A stretch of DNA of 15,018 bases from contig JAEZHR010000222.1 in NCBI GenBank assembly GCA_023416415.1, positions 1 to 15,018 of the forward strand, given 5' to 3'. This DNA is from Pseudomonadota bacterium. GTDB taxonomy: Bacteria; Pseudomonadota; Gammaproteobacteria; Burkholderiales; Burkholderiaceae_D. The notes beneath the pieces are model-generated. The model was not told where the DNA came from and did not search any database. It saw only the letters and a list, made by a program, of their open reading frames with translations. Made by a program: the position numbers and the translations under genes. Positions 1 through 6,897 of this stretch are shown in pieces (the stretch's first letter is position 1; the number at the start of each line of letters is the position of its first letter).

Positions 1-43
1 AAGCGAGCCGCTTCGAAGGAACGCACGGTGAAGGTCGTTCGCG

Positions 44-457
44 TCATCGCTTGAGCTTCCGGATGCGCTCGGAGGGCGTGATGATGTCGGTGAGGCGGAT
101 GCCGAACTTGTCGTTGACGACGACCACCTCGCCCTGCGCAATCAGGCAACCGTTGACCAGCACGTCCATCGGCTCGCCGGCCAGACCGTCCAGCTCCACC
201 ACCGAGCCTTGCGCCAGTTGCAGCAGATTCTTGATCGCGATCTTGGTGCGACCCAGCTCCACCGTCAGCTGTACCGGAATGTCGAGGATGAAATCGATGT
301 CGTTGTGCGTGCCCGACTTGACGCCGGCGCCGGCAAACTCCTGAAACAGGTCAGCCGTGGCGGTCTGCTTGGCAAGCGCGGCCTGCTCGGCCTGTTCCTG
401 TTCGGCGAAGGCTGCGCCCCAGTCGTCGTCCGCCGAGCTCTGGTTCTCGTCAGCCAT
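44..457 (-). CDS. fliN: Flagellar motor switch protein FliN
   Basis: FliN forms the base of the cytoplasmic C-ring with FliM. It takes part in rotation switching and docks the FliH-FliI export ATPase complex. The 137-residue protein matches the usual FliN length. Its acidic, Ala/Gln-rich N-terminal tail (about residues 1-45) is variable, and a SpoA-type domain fills about residues 50-134. That domain includes DIPVQLTVELGRTKI, the VNGCLIAQGEVVVVNDKFGIRLTDI strand pattern (residues seen in two parts here) and the terminal SERIRKL. The ATG is backed by an AAGGAG ribosome site with 6-nt spacing. The start overlaps the end of fliM by 8 bp, which suggests translational coupling. A fliO-fliP-fliQ-fliR set is expected downstream, beyond the window. 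Identification is firm. Confidence 0.97.
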   Translation of the reverse strand: MADENQSSADDDWGAAFAEQEQAEQAALAKQTATADLFQEFAGAGVKSGTHNDIDFILDIPVQLTVELGRTKIAIKNLLQLAQGSVVELDGLAGEPMDVLVNGCLIAQGEVVVVNDKFGIRLTDIITPSERIRKLKR

Positions 458-1451
458 TGTCTTCTCCTTGCAAAAAATCGTTGGTGCTGTAGCTCAGCAG
501 CTTTTCCACCCGCAGCGCGTACTGACCGCTGAACCGGCCGTACGTACACTCCATTACCGGCACGCCGTCCACCTTGCCCTCGATGCGCTCGGGGATGGTG
601 ATCGGAATAACATCGCCGACCTTCAGGTTCAGAATCTCGCCCAGGGTGGCTCTGGCGGTGGCAAGGTCGGCCACGATCTCGACTTCCGCCGTCTGGATCT
701 GCTGCGTCATCAGGCGCACCCAGCGCTTGTCCGTTTCCAGGGTTTCACCCTGTACGCTCGAGGTCAGGATGTCGCGGATCGGCTCGATCATCGAATACGG
801 CGTGCAGAAGTGCATCTCGCCGCTGACGGGGCCGAGTTCGATGGTGAAGGTGGTCGCCACCACCACTTCGTTGGGCGTTGCGATGTTGGCGAATTGCGTG
901 TTCATCTCGGAGCGGATGTATTCGAACTCGATCGGATACACCGGCTCCCAGGACTTGGCGTAGTTCTCGAAGATGATTTCGAGCACGCGTTGAATGATGC
1001 GCTGTTCCGTCTGGGTGAAGTCCCGGCCCTCGACACGCGTATGGAAACGACCGTCGCCGCCGAACAGGTTGTCCACCAGCAGGAACACCAGGGTCGGATC
1101 CATCACGATCAATGCCGTGCCGCGCAGCGGCTTCATGTGAATCAGGTTCAGATTGGTCGGCACCACCAGGTTGCGGATGAATTCGCTGTACTTGTGCACG
1201 CGCACCGGACCGATCGAGACTTCCGCGCTGCGGCGCAGAAAGTTGAACAGACCGATGCGCAACAGACGGGCGAAACGCTCGTTGATGATTTCGAGCGTAG
1301 GCATGCGCCCGCGAACGATGCGCTCCTGCGTGGCCAGGTTGTACGGGCGTATGCCCGAATCGTCTTCGGGGGCGGAGTCGTCGTCCTGGTCGCCGGTTAC
1401 GCCCTTGAGCAGGGCATCGACCTCTTCCTGGGAGAGGAAACTGTCGGCCAT
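450..1451 (-). CDS. fliM: Flagellar motor switch protein FliM
   Basis: FliM is the middle C-ring protein. It binds phosphorylated CheY through its N-terminal peptide and passes the signal to FliG. The 333-residue length is normal. The CheY-binding peptide LSQEEVDALL is at residues 6-15. An acidic linker follows (about 20-33). The CheC-like middle domain contains the FliG-contact GGDG motif at residues 131-134. A C-terminal SpoA/FliN-like domain ends the protein (about 250-325, including VGDVIPITIPERIEGKVDG). The intact CheY peptide indicates chemotactic control. fliM starts 4 bp after the fliL stop and overlaps fliN by 8 bp. No strong ribosome site precedes it, so coupling to fliL translation is likely. 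Confidence 0.98.
   Translation of the reverse strand: MADSFLSQEEVDALLKGVTGDQDDDSAPEDDSGIRPYNLATQERIVRGRMPTLEIINERFARLLRIGLFNFLRRSAEVSIGPVRVHKYSEFIRNLVVPTNLNLIHMKPLRGTALIVMDPTLVFLLVDNLFGGDGRFHTRVEGRDFTQTEQRIIQRVLEIIFENYAKSWEPVYPIEFEYIRSEMNTQFANIATPNEVVVATTFTIELGPVSGEMHFCTPYSMIEPIRDILTSSVQGETLETDKRWVRLMTQQIQTAEVEIVADLATARATLGEILNLKVGDVIPITIPERIEGKVDGVPVMECTYGRFSGQYALRVEKLLSYSTNDFLQGEDNG
464..469 (-). promoter_or_regulatory. Ribosome binding site of fliN
   Basis: AAGGAG on the minus strand lies 6 nt before the fliN ATG, inside the last codons of fliM. It fixes the fliN start even though the genes overlap. Confidence 0.75.
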
Positions 1452-1455
1452 GGGA

Positions 1456-1974
1456 TCACTGGATCACGAAGGATGTGAAGAACACGCCGTTGATGCGGGT
1501 CTCGGGCAGGCCCATGGCAAGTGGTGCGCGCAGGATGGCAAGAATTTCTTCCTGCAGGGTCTGCTTGCCCGCCGGGGTGTTGATGTCGGCGGCCTTCTTG
1601 CTCGAAAGGAGCATCAGCAGACGGCTGCGCACCAGCGGCATGTAAAGCCTGATCTGCTCGAATGTCGGCTGGTCGGCCACCTGCAGGGTCATGGCGATCT
1701 GGAGATACTGTTCGCCGAATTCCGATTGGAGGTTGACGACAAACTGGTCCACCTGCAAGTACACGGGTTGCGGCACGGGAGGCGGGACAGTGGCCGGCTC
1801 GGAAGGCGGCTGTGACTCCAGAAAGTACCAGGCGCCGGCGCCACCTGCACCCAGTGCGAGCAGCAGCAAAAGCGCGAACAAAGCCGGTTTCTTTGATGAC
1901 TTGCTCGGTGCAGAGGTCGCGCCGCCATCGTCGATCGAGACGACCTTGGGAGCCGCTTTCGGTGCTGTTGCCAT
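1456..1974 (-). CDS. fliL: Flagellar basal body-associated protein FliL
   Basis: FliL is a single-span inner-membrane protein that surrounds or supports the MotAB stator near the MS ring. The 172-residue protein has a cytoplasmic N-terminus with a Lys/Ser-rich basic patch (SKSSKKP). One hydrophobic segment follows at about residues 30-52, then a Pro-rich linker (ESQPPSEPATVPPPVPQP). The periplasmic FliL domain (about 70-172) carries the typical YLQVDQFVVNL and YLQIAMTLQV strands and ends FFTSFVIQ. The ATG is supported by an AAGAGG site with 7-nt spacing. It opens the fliLMN unit after a 245-bp gap from fliK, so it may have its own promoter, although I could not identify one with confidence. 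Confidence 0.95.
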   Translation of the reverse strand: MATAPKAAPKVVSIDDGGATSAPSKSSKKPALFALLLLLALGAGGAGAWYFLESQPPSEPATVPPPVPQPVYLQVDQFVVNLQSEFGEQYLQIAMTLQVADQPTFEQIRLYMPLVRSRLLMLLSSKKAADINTPAGKQTLQEEILAILRAPLAMGLPETRINGVFFTSFVIQ

Positions 1975-1980
1975 CTGGTT

Positions 1981-1987
1981 TCCTCTT
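1981..1987 (-). promoter_or_regulatory. Ribosome binding site of fliL
   Basis: AAGAGGA on the minus strand lies 6-7 nt upstream of the fliL ATG and supports that start. Confidence 0.7.
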
Positions 1988-2177
1988 GTGGGACGTTACA
2001 CAGGGCTGCGCCCGCAATGTCGACCTCCGGTCGGATCAGGCGCCCACTTGCGCGAGTATCGCCGAAATTATCGCGAAGAGGGGCCGCGCAGGATGGGGGG
2101 AATAGAGGGGGGAAGCCGACGCAGATCCGCGCTTGTGGTACCTGCCTCCTGTTTCTGTCCCCGCGATGACCCTGTCG

Positions 2178-2203
2178 GGGCACCCCAAACGTTCGGGGCG
2201 CCC
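2178..2203 (-). terminator. Strong GC hairpin just after fliK, possible attenuator or 3' end
   Basis: Read on the minus strand, GGGCGCCCC and GGGGTGCCC form a 9-bp stem (one G-U pair) around an 8-nt loop, GAACGTTT. It starts 16 nt past the fliK stop. The arms are very GC-rich, but no run of T follows, so it is not a classic intrinsic terminator. It could protect the fliFGHIJK message from 3' decay, reduce readthrough into fliLMN, or work with Rho. On the plus strand the wobble pair becomes an A-C mismatch, so the structure fits minus-strand RNA better. Confidence 0.4.
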
Positions 2204-2219
2204 GGGCTTCTCGTGCATG

Positions 2220-3245
2220 TCAGGCGAAGGTGTCGACCATCCCCAGTCCGGCTGTCGTTGGATTGATTCGGGTGACGATCGTTGCCGCCGTGTCCGCATC
2301 CGGGCTCGCCGCATCGCTGCCACGCGAGCTTCCATGCGCGCTGCGCGGCTGCTCCTGTTGCGTGCCGCTGTCCACCGAGGCCTGTCCCAGCTGGATGCCG
2401 GCTTCTTCAAGCATGTCGCGCAGCCTCGGCATGGCGGCTTCCAGGGCCTGGCGCACTTCCGGCTGGGCCGCGACAAAGGCGGCGTTGGCCTGGGTGTTCG
2501 ATACCTGGAGCACCACTTTCAGCGGTCCCAGCTCGGGCGGATTCAACTCCAGCGAGGCGCTTTGCTGTTCGCCGTTGATCATCCAGACGATTTTCTGTCC
2601 CAGTGCCTGGTCCCAGCCCTTGCTGCCAACACGCGGGGCGAGCTTGCCTGCGGCCGCGTCGAGTGCTGCTGTCGGGACTGGGTCGGCCTGTTGTGCCGGT
2701 TGCAGCAGCAGGCTGACTTCCTTCAAGGCCGTTCCGAATTCGGTGCTCGCGGCAGGGGCGGCGTGCTTGCCCACCGCAGCCATGGTCTCGTCAGCCTGCT
2801 CGGCACGCAGTGACTCGGCGGCGAGCGCGGCAGGCTTTGCGTGCGCGTCGGGCGCTTCGAGCGCGCTGAGCGCTGTGCCGGACTGACGCTGGTCAGACGG
2901 CAAATCATTCACAAGTGCTTCGCCGGATGTCGCTTCAGCGCTCGTGCGGGCTGCGCCCTGGAAGTGAGAGATGCTCGCCACCAGAGCCAGCATTTCGGCA
3001 GACGCGGCTGCGGCAGCATCCTGTGTGCCACCGTTGCTGGCCGCAGGGGGGGCGTCTGCAGGCGGTTCACCTTTTGCCGTTTCGGCGGGCTTGTCCTGCG
3101 CGCCATTGCGCTCTGCCATTTCTCGTGTGAGGGCCTGGTCGAATTCCTGGCCATCGGGTGCGGAAGGAGCGGCATTGCCGCGCGACGCTGGTGACGCGGA
3201 CGAGGTCGGCGGCGTGGAAAGGGAAAGGATCTGCTGGGTCTGCAT
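2220..3245 (-). CDS. fliK: Flagellar hook-length control protein FliK
   Basis: FliK is a secreted molecular ruler that measures the hook and tells FlhB to switch export from rod/hook to filament substrates. The 341-residue protein has a long low-complexity N-terminal region rich in Ala, Ser, Pro and Glu (about 1-200). The globular FliK C-terminal domain (about 208-292) has the signature LELNPPELGPLKVVLQV at 222-238, followed by RQALEAAMPRLRDMLEEAG. A disordered tail ends the protein. The ATG lies 4 bp after the fliJ stop with no strong ribosome site, so coupling to fliJ is likely. It is the last gene of the fliFGHIJK run. A homopolymer of seven C falls in the coding strand (positions 3046-3052). 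A second FliK-like gene lies at 10475-11551. Confidence 0.94.
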   Translation of the reverse strand: MQTQQILSLSTPPTSSASPASRGNAAPSAPDGQEFDQALTREMAERNGAQDKPAETAKGEPPADAPPAASNGGTQDAAAAASAEMLALVASISHFQGAARTSAEATSGEALVNDLPSDQRQSGTALSALEAPDAHAKPAALAAESLRAEQADETMAAVGKHAAPAASTEFGTALKEVSLLLQPAQQADPVPTAALDAAAGKLAPRVGSKGWDQALGQKIVWMINGEQQSASLELNPPELGPLKVVLQVSNTQANAAFVAAQPEVRQALEAAMPRLRDMLEEAGIQLGQASVDSGTQQEQPRSAHGSSRGSDAASPDADTAATIVTRINPTTAGLGMVDTFA

Positions 3246-3249
3246 TACG

Positions 3250-3684
3250 CTAACGCTTGTAGTTGGCTTGCCGGTTGGCGAATTCGTCCATCAGCTTCTG
3301 GTCTCGCTTGTTTTCCTTGCGTTGTTGGGCATGGATTGCGCGCGTAGCCAGGGTGTCGAAGGACATGCGCTTTTTTTCGCAGGACTGCCAGTGGCCGCGC
3401 TCGGCGTCGATACGCCGCCGTGCGTCCTGCACGATCTGTTGCTGGCCCGCGATTGCCGTCTCGAGCTTGTCGAGGAAGTTCATGAAGTTGCGATAGCCGC
3501 TGGCACTGATGCCGCTTGCCAGTCCTGCGCGCAGGCGCGCCTCGTATTCGTCACGGTATTGCAGCAGCAGCGCCAGTTTTTGCTCGGTGTCTTCGCATGC
3601 ACGAATGGCCTGGCCAAGGCGCTTCGCGGCGTCGTCGGTCTGCTGTGTTGCCAGTTCGATCAGAGTGTCCAGGGCATTGGCCAT
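3250..3684 (-). CDS. fliJ: Flagellar export protein FliJ
   Basis: FliJ is the central stalk of the export ATPase. It inserts into the FliI hexamer and contacts the FlhA gate, and it also escorts chaperones. The 144-residue protein is close to the usual length of about 147. It is almost wholly helical and charged, as expected for its antiparallel coiled coil. ELATQQTDDAAKRLGQA near the start and the basic C-terminus (RKENKRDQKLMDEFANRQ) fit the family. Position directly after fliI and before fliK is the conserved order. The start is odd: no Shine-Dalgarno sequence is visible, and the ATG overlaps a 12-bp palindrome preceded by TATAAT (see findings). fliI ends 29 bp upstream. Confidence 0.93.
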   Translation of the reverse strand: MANALDTLIELATQQTDDAAKRLGQAIRACEDTEQKLALLLQYRDEYEARLRAGLASGISASGYRNFMNFLDKLETAIAGQQQIVQDARRRIDAERGHWQSCEKKRMSFDTLATRAIHAQQRKENKRDQKLMDEFANRQANYKR

Positions 3685-3694
3685 AATGCATTAT
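3683..3694. repeat. 12-bp perfect palindrome at the fliJ start
   Basis: ATAATGCATTAT is its own reverse complement and covers the first two bases of the fliJ ATG. It is strikingly AT-rich in a GC-rich region. It may be chance, an operator-like site, or part of an AT-rich translation start that lacks a Shine-Dalgarno sequence. Confidence 0.5.
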
Positions 3695-3713
3695 AGAAAG
3701 GGCATGCTGGAAC

Positions 3714-5114
3714 TCATCCGGTGAATAGCGAGGAAAGTCCCTGCAAGCTTTCGGTAATGCCGGCGCGTTCATGAATGCCTTGCTGCAGGAATGCTTCGAT
3801 CTTTTCATGCAGGGCGATTGCCTGATCCAGCACCGGGTCCGAGCCGGCGCTGTAGGCGCCGACGTTGATCAGGTCGCGGTTGCGCTGATAGCGCGAATAC
3901 ATTTGCTTGAGGCGCCTTGCTGCCTGCTGGTGCTCGGCATTGGTGATGTTGTGCATCGCGCGGCTGATCGACTGTTCGATGTCAATGGCCGGGTAATGGC
4001 CGGCCTCGGCCAGCACGCGGTTGAGCACGATGTGGCCGTCCAGGATCGCGCGCGCGGAGTCGGCAATCGGGTCCTGCTGGTCATCGCCTTCGGTGAGTAC
4101 GGTGTAGAAGGCGGTGATGGAGCCGCCGCCGTCCTTGCCGTTGCCGGCGCGTTCGACCAGCGTGGGCAGCTTGGCGAATACCGACGGCGGATAACCCTTG
4201 GTCGCAGGCGGCTCGCCGATGGCCAATGCAATCTCGCGCTGCGCCATCGCGTAACGGGTGAGCGAATCCATGATCAGCAGCACGTTCCTGCCCTGGTCGC
4301 GGAAGTGCTCGGCGATCGCGGTCGCATAGGCCGCCCCCTGCAGGCGCATGAGCGGCGGGGTGTCTGCCGGCGCGGCGACCACGACTGAACGCGCCAGACC
4401 TTCCGGTCCGAGGATCTGTTCGATGAACTCCTTGACTTCGCGTCCGCGCTCGCCGATCAGGCCGACCACGATCACGTCCGCGCTCGTATAGCGCGCCATC
4501 ATCCCCAGCAGCACGCTCTTGCCCACGCCGGAGCCGGCGAACAGGCCCATGCGCTGGCCACGGCCCACGGTCAGCATGCTGTTGATTGCGCGCACGCCTA
4601 CATCCAGTACGTCGGTGATCGGTGCGCGCGCCAGCGGATTGGCAGGGCGGGCATTGAGCGGCGCGGAATGCGTGGCGGCGAGAGGGCCGAGTGTATCGAG
4701 CGGGCGTCCGGCACCGTCCAGCACGCGCCCAAGCAGCTCGTCGCCGACGGGCAGATGCCGCCCGCGATCGCTCGGGCGCCTGCGCGGGTGATTGACCTTG
4801 CCGGGGCGCGGCAGATTCTGTGCCGGTTCGACTGGGAAGACGCGTGTGCCTGGCACGACGCCTTCGACATCGCTTTGCGGCATCAGCAGAAGCCGTTCGT
4901 TCTCGAATCCGACCACTTCGGCCTCGATGCGTGCGCCGGAGGGCAGGGGGATCGTGCAGGCACTACCGACGGCCAGCTTGAGGCCCACGGCCTCCATCAC
5001 CAGGCCATTGACGCGGGTCACGCGCCCGGACACCTGCACCGGCTCCGCAATTGTCGCCAGCGCGCTGCTGTCGCGCAAAAAGGCTCGCCAGCGTTCGGTG
5101 TGGCCGGTATTCAT
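3714..5114 (-). CDS. fliI: Flagellum-specific ATPase FliI
   Basis: FliI is the hexameric ATPase of the flagellar type III export system. It unloads substrates from chaperones at the export gate. The 466-residue protein has an N-terminal beta-barrel (about 20-100) and a RecA-like ATPase core. Visible motifs are Walker A GSGVGKS at 184-190, the GERGREV loop at 211-217, and Walker B LLIMD at 269-273 followed by SLTRYAMAQREIALAIGE. KGYPPSVFAKLPTLVERAG follows. A helical C-terminal domain ends in ESLQGLSSLFTG. A basic stretch at about 106-120 (KVNHPRRRPSDRGRH) joins barrel and core. The ATG overlaps the fliH stop as ATGA, a coupled start. Confidence 0.98.
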   Translation of the reverse strand: MNTGHTERWRAFLRDSSALATIAEPVQVSGRVTRVNGLVMEAVGLKLAVGSACTIPLPSGARIEAEVVGFENERLLLMPQSDVEGVVPGTRVFPVEPAQNLPRPGKVNHPRRRPSDRGRHLPVGDELLGRVLDGAGRPLDTLGPLAATHSAPLNARPANPLARAPITDVLDVGVRAINSMLTVGRGQRMGLFAGSGVGKSVLLGMMARYTSADVIVVGLIGERGREVKEFIEQILGPEGLARSVVVAAPADTPPLMRLQGAAYATAIAEHFRDQGRNVLLIMDSLTRYAMAQREIALAIGEPPATKGYPPSVFAKLPTLVERAGNGKDGGGSITAFYTVLTEGDDQQDPIADSARAILDGHIVLNRVLAEAGHYPAIDIEQSISRAMHNITNAEHQQAARRLKQMYSRYQRNRDLINVGAYSAGSDPVLDQAIALHEKIEAFLQQGIHERAGITESLQGLSSLFTG

Positions 5115-5782
5115 TCCAGCCAGTCCGACTGCCGGCCGAATGCTTCGGTCAGACGCTGCCAGCGCGTTTCGATGGTGGCGTCGATCTGATTGGTCGCCGT
5201 CTCCACGCGGCAGCCACCGCGCGTCATCGCTGCATCTTCGGTCACGCGCCAGCCGCCTTTTTCAAGTTCATCGGCCAGATAGTGGCGCACGATCTTTGCG
5301 TCTTCGGGATGCAGGACCAGCAGCGCCGGCTGTTGTACCTGAGGCAGGTAACGTATCGCCTCGCTGGCGATGGGCAGCACCAGATCGGGCCTGATCTTCA
5401 GTGCGGTCTGGAGCATGGTCCGGGACAGATCGAGCGCGAGTCCAAGAAGCTCGTCCGCGATCTTCTCGTCGGCTTCGGCCACTGCCTGGCCGAAGGAATC
5501 GGTCAGCTTGCGCAGCGCGGCCGCTTCTTTTGCCGCCAATGCGCGCCCGGCTGCCAGCCCGGCCGCATGTCCGGCCGCATGTCCGGCTTCCTCTCCGGCC
5601 TTGCGGCCCTGCGCGAACCCTTCGGCATGACCCTGCTGTTGCGCTTCCTCGCGCAGCTTCGCGAGCATGGCCGGATCCGGTTCGGCCGACGCCGGTGCCG
5701 GCGCCGCGCGTTCTTCTTCGAGCGAGGCCAGCTCCCAGCGCTGGAAGGCGGTCAGTTTTTCCTTGGGAATGACGGAGCTCAT
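5111..5782 (-). CDS. fliH: Flagellar assembly protein FliH
   Basis: FliH is the stator-like regulator of FliI. It dimerises, holds the ATPase inactive and tethers it to FliN in the C-ring. The chosen ATG gives 223 residues starting MSSVIPKEKLTAFQRWEL, which looks like the conserved family start. A GTG at 5809 would add nine residues, and neither start has a clear ribosome site. The middle carries the hallmark GxxxG helix (GHAEGFAQGRKAGEEAGHAAGHAAGLAAG, seen in pieces along about residues 64-95), partly encoded by a 12-bp tandem repeat. The C-terminal half resembles the V-ATPase E-subunit-like domain. The stop overlaps the fliI start. An unusually long spacer separates it from fliG. Confidence 0.94.
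   Translation of the reverse strand: MSSVIPKEKLTAFQRWELASLEEERAAPAPASAEPDPAMLAKLREEAQQQGHAEGFAQGRKAGEEAGHAAGHAAGLAAGRALAAKEAAALRKLTDSFGQAVAEADEKIADELLGLALDLSRTMLQTALKIRPDLVLPIASEAIRYLPQVQQPALLVLHPEDAKIVRHYLADELEKGGWRVTEDAAMTRGGCRVETATNQIDATIETRWQRLTEAFGRQSDWLE
5561..5596. repeat. 12-bp tandem repeat inside fliH
   Basis: GGCCGCATGTCC occurs twice head to tail (5561-5572 and 5573-5584), followed by a degenerate third copy. It encodes AGHA units of the FliH GxxxG helix. Being a multiple of three, expansion or loss would stay in frame and change helix length by four residues. Confidence 0.75.
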
Positions 5783-5901
5783 GCTGTCAAATGTGCTGGG
5801 CTGCGGCACTCAGCGCGAAAGGGCGCAAAGCAGTGGCGCAAGCCATGCGGTCCGGCGTGACCGTTGCCTGCAGCTTGGCGAAGATGATCTGAGTCCGAGG
5901 A

Positions 5902-6897
5902 TCACACATAGGCGTCTTCGCCCTTGGCCCCGAGAATGATCTGGCCTTCGTCGGCCAGACGGCGCACGATCTGCAGGATTTCCTTCTGCTGCGCCTCGAC
6001 TTCGGACAGGCGCACCGGCCCCTTGGAGTCGAGATCCTCGCGCATCATCGTGGCCGCGCGTTGCGACATGTTCTTGAAGAATTTCTCGCGCAGCTCCTGG
6101 TTCGCACCCTTGAGTGCAATGATCAGCGACTCCGACTGCACTTCGCGCAGCAGGATCTGGATGCCGCGGTCGTCGATGTCGATGACATTGTCGAACACGA
6201 ACATCTCATCGAGGATTCGCTGCGCCATGTCCGGATCGTAGCTCTTCAGGTTCTGCATCACCGAGCTCTCGACGTCGCTGTTAAGGAAGTTCAGGATTTC
6301 CGCCGCCGCACGCACGCCGCCAATGGGCTTCTTCTTCAGTGCCTCGTTGCCGGTCAACAGCTTGGTCAGCACCTCGTTGAGCTCGCGCAGTGCCGCCGGC
6401 TGCACACCGTCGAGCGTGGCAATGCGCAGCACGACGTCATTGCGCAGGCGCTCGGAAAAGTAGTTCAGCACCTCGCATGCGTGGTAACGCTCCAGGTGTA
6501 CGAGGATGGTGGCAATGATCTGCGGATGCTCGTTGCGCACCAGATCGGCCACGGACTGTCCGTCCATCCATTTCAGGCTTTCGATGCCGGAAGCGTCGCG
6601 CGTACCGAGAATGCGGTTGAGCAGGCTGGAGGCCTTGTCCTCGCCGAGGGCCTTGGTCAGCACACTGCGGATGTACTCGTCAGAGTCCATGCCGAGCGAG
6701 GTGTTGATCTCGGTTTCGGCGCGGAAGTCTTCCAGCACCTTTTCCAGCTGATCGTTGGGCACGGCCCGCATGGTCGACATCGCCGCGCCGAGCTTCTGCA
6801 CTTCGCGCGGACCGAGGTAACGCATCACTTCCGCCGCTTCTTCCTCGCCCAGCGCGAGCATCAGAATGGCGGCCTTTGTCACGCCATCGTCACTCAT
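5902..6897 (-). CDS. fliG: Flagellar motor switch protein FliG
   Basis: FliG couples the MS ring to the C-ring and makes the electrostatic contact with MotA that produces torque. The 331-residue length matches the family. Visible elements are the N-terminal FliF-binding domain (about 1-100), the EHPQ motif at 123-126 for FliM contact, PIGGVRAAAEIL at 191-202, the MFVF hinge at 232-235 and the torque helix. Charged residues corresponding to the E. coli torque set appear as K263, R280, E287/D288 and R296, so the rotor interface looks intact. The start overlaps the fliF stop by 8 bp. The final residues are GAKGEDAYV. Confidence 0.98.
   Translation of the reverse strand: MSDDGVTKAAILMLALGEEEAAEVMRYLGPREVQKLGAAMSTMRAVPNDQLEKVLEDFRAETEINTSLGMDSDEYIRSVLTKALGEDKASSLLNRILGTRDASGIESLKWMDGQSVADLVRNEHPQIIATILVHLERYHACEVLNYFSERLRNDVVLRIATLDGVQPAALRELNEVLTKLLTGNEALKKKPIGGVRAAAEILNFLNSDVESSVMQNLKSYDPDMAQRILDEMFVFDNVIDIDDRGIQILLREVQSESLIIALKGANQELREKFFKNMSQRAATMMREDLDSKGPVRLSEVEAQQKEILQIVRRLADEGQIILGAKGEDAYV

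Noticed and set aside
1..43. Possible start of fliO (a GTG at 26 on the minus strand).
   Set aside because: Only eight codons lie in the window and no ribosome site precedes the GTG. fliO is expected here by gene order but cannot be supported from these bases.
357..1478. Long open frame on the plus strand (373 codons) opposite fliM and fliN.
   Set aside because: It is the antisense shadow of high-GC coding sequence; its translation is rich in His, Asp and Arg with no recognisable domain, and fliM and fliN are certain.
2044..2066. GG-N10-GC spacing upstream of fliL (minus strand TCGGCGATACTCGCGCA) as a sigma-54 promoter.
   Set aside because: It keeps GGC and GCA but misses the TT before GC and most of the -24 box; not strong enough to annotate.
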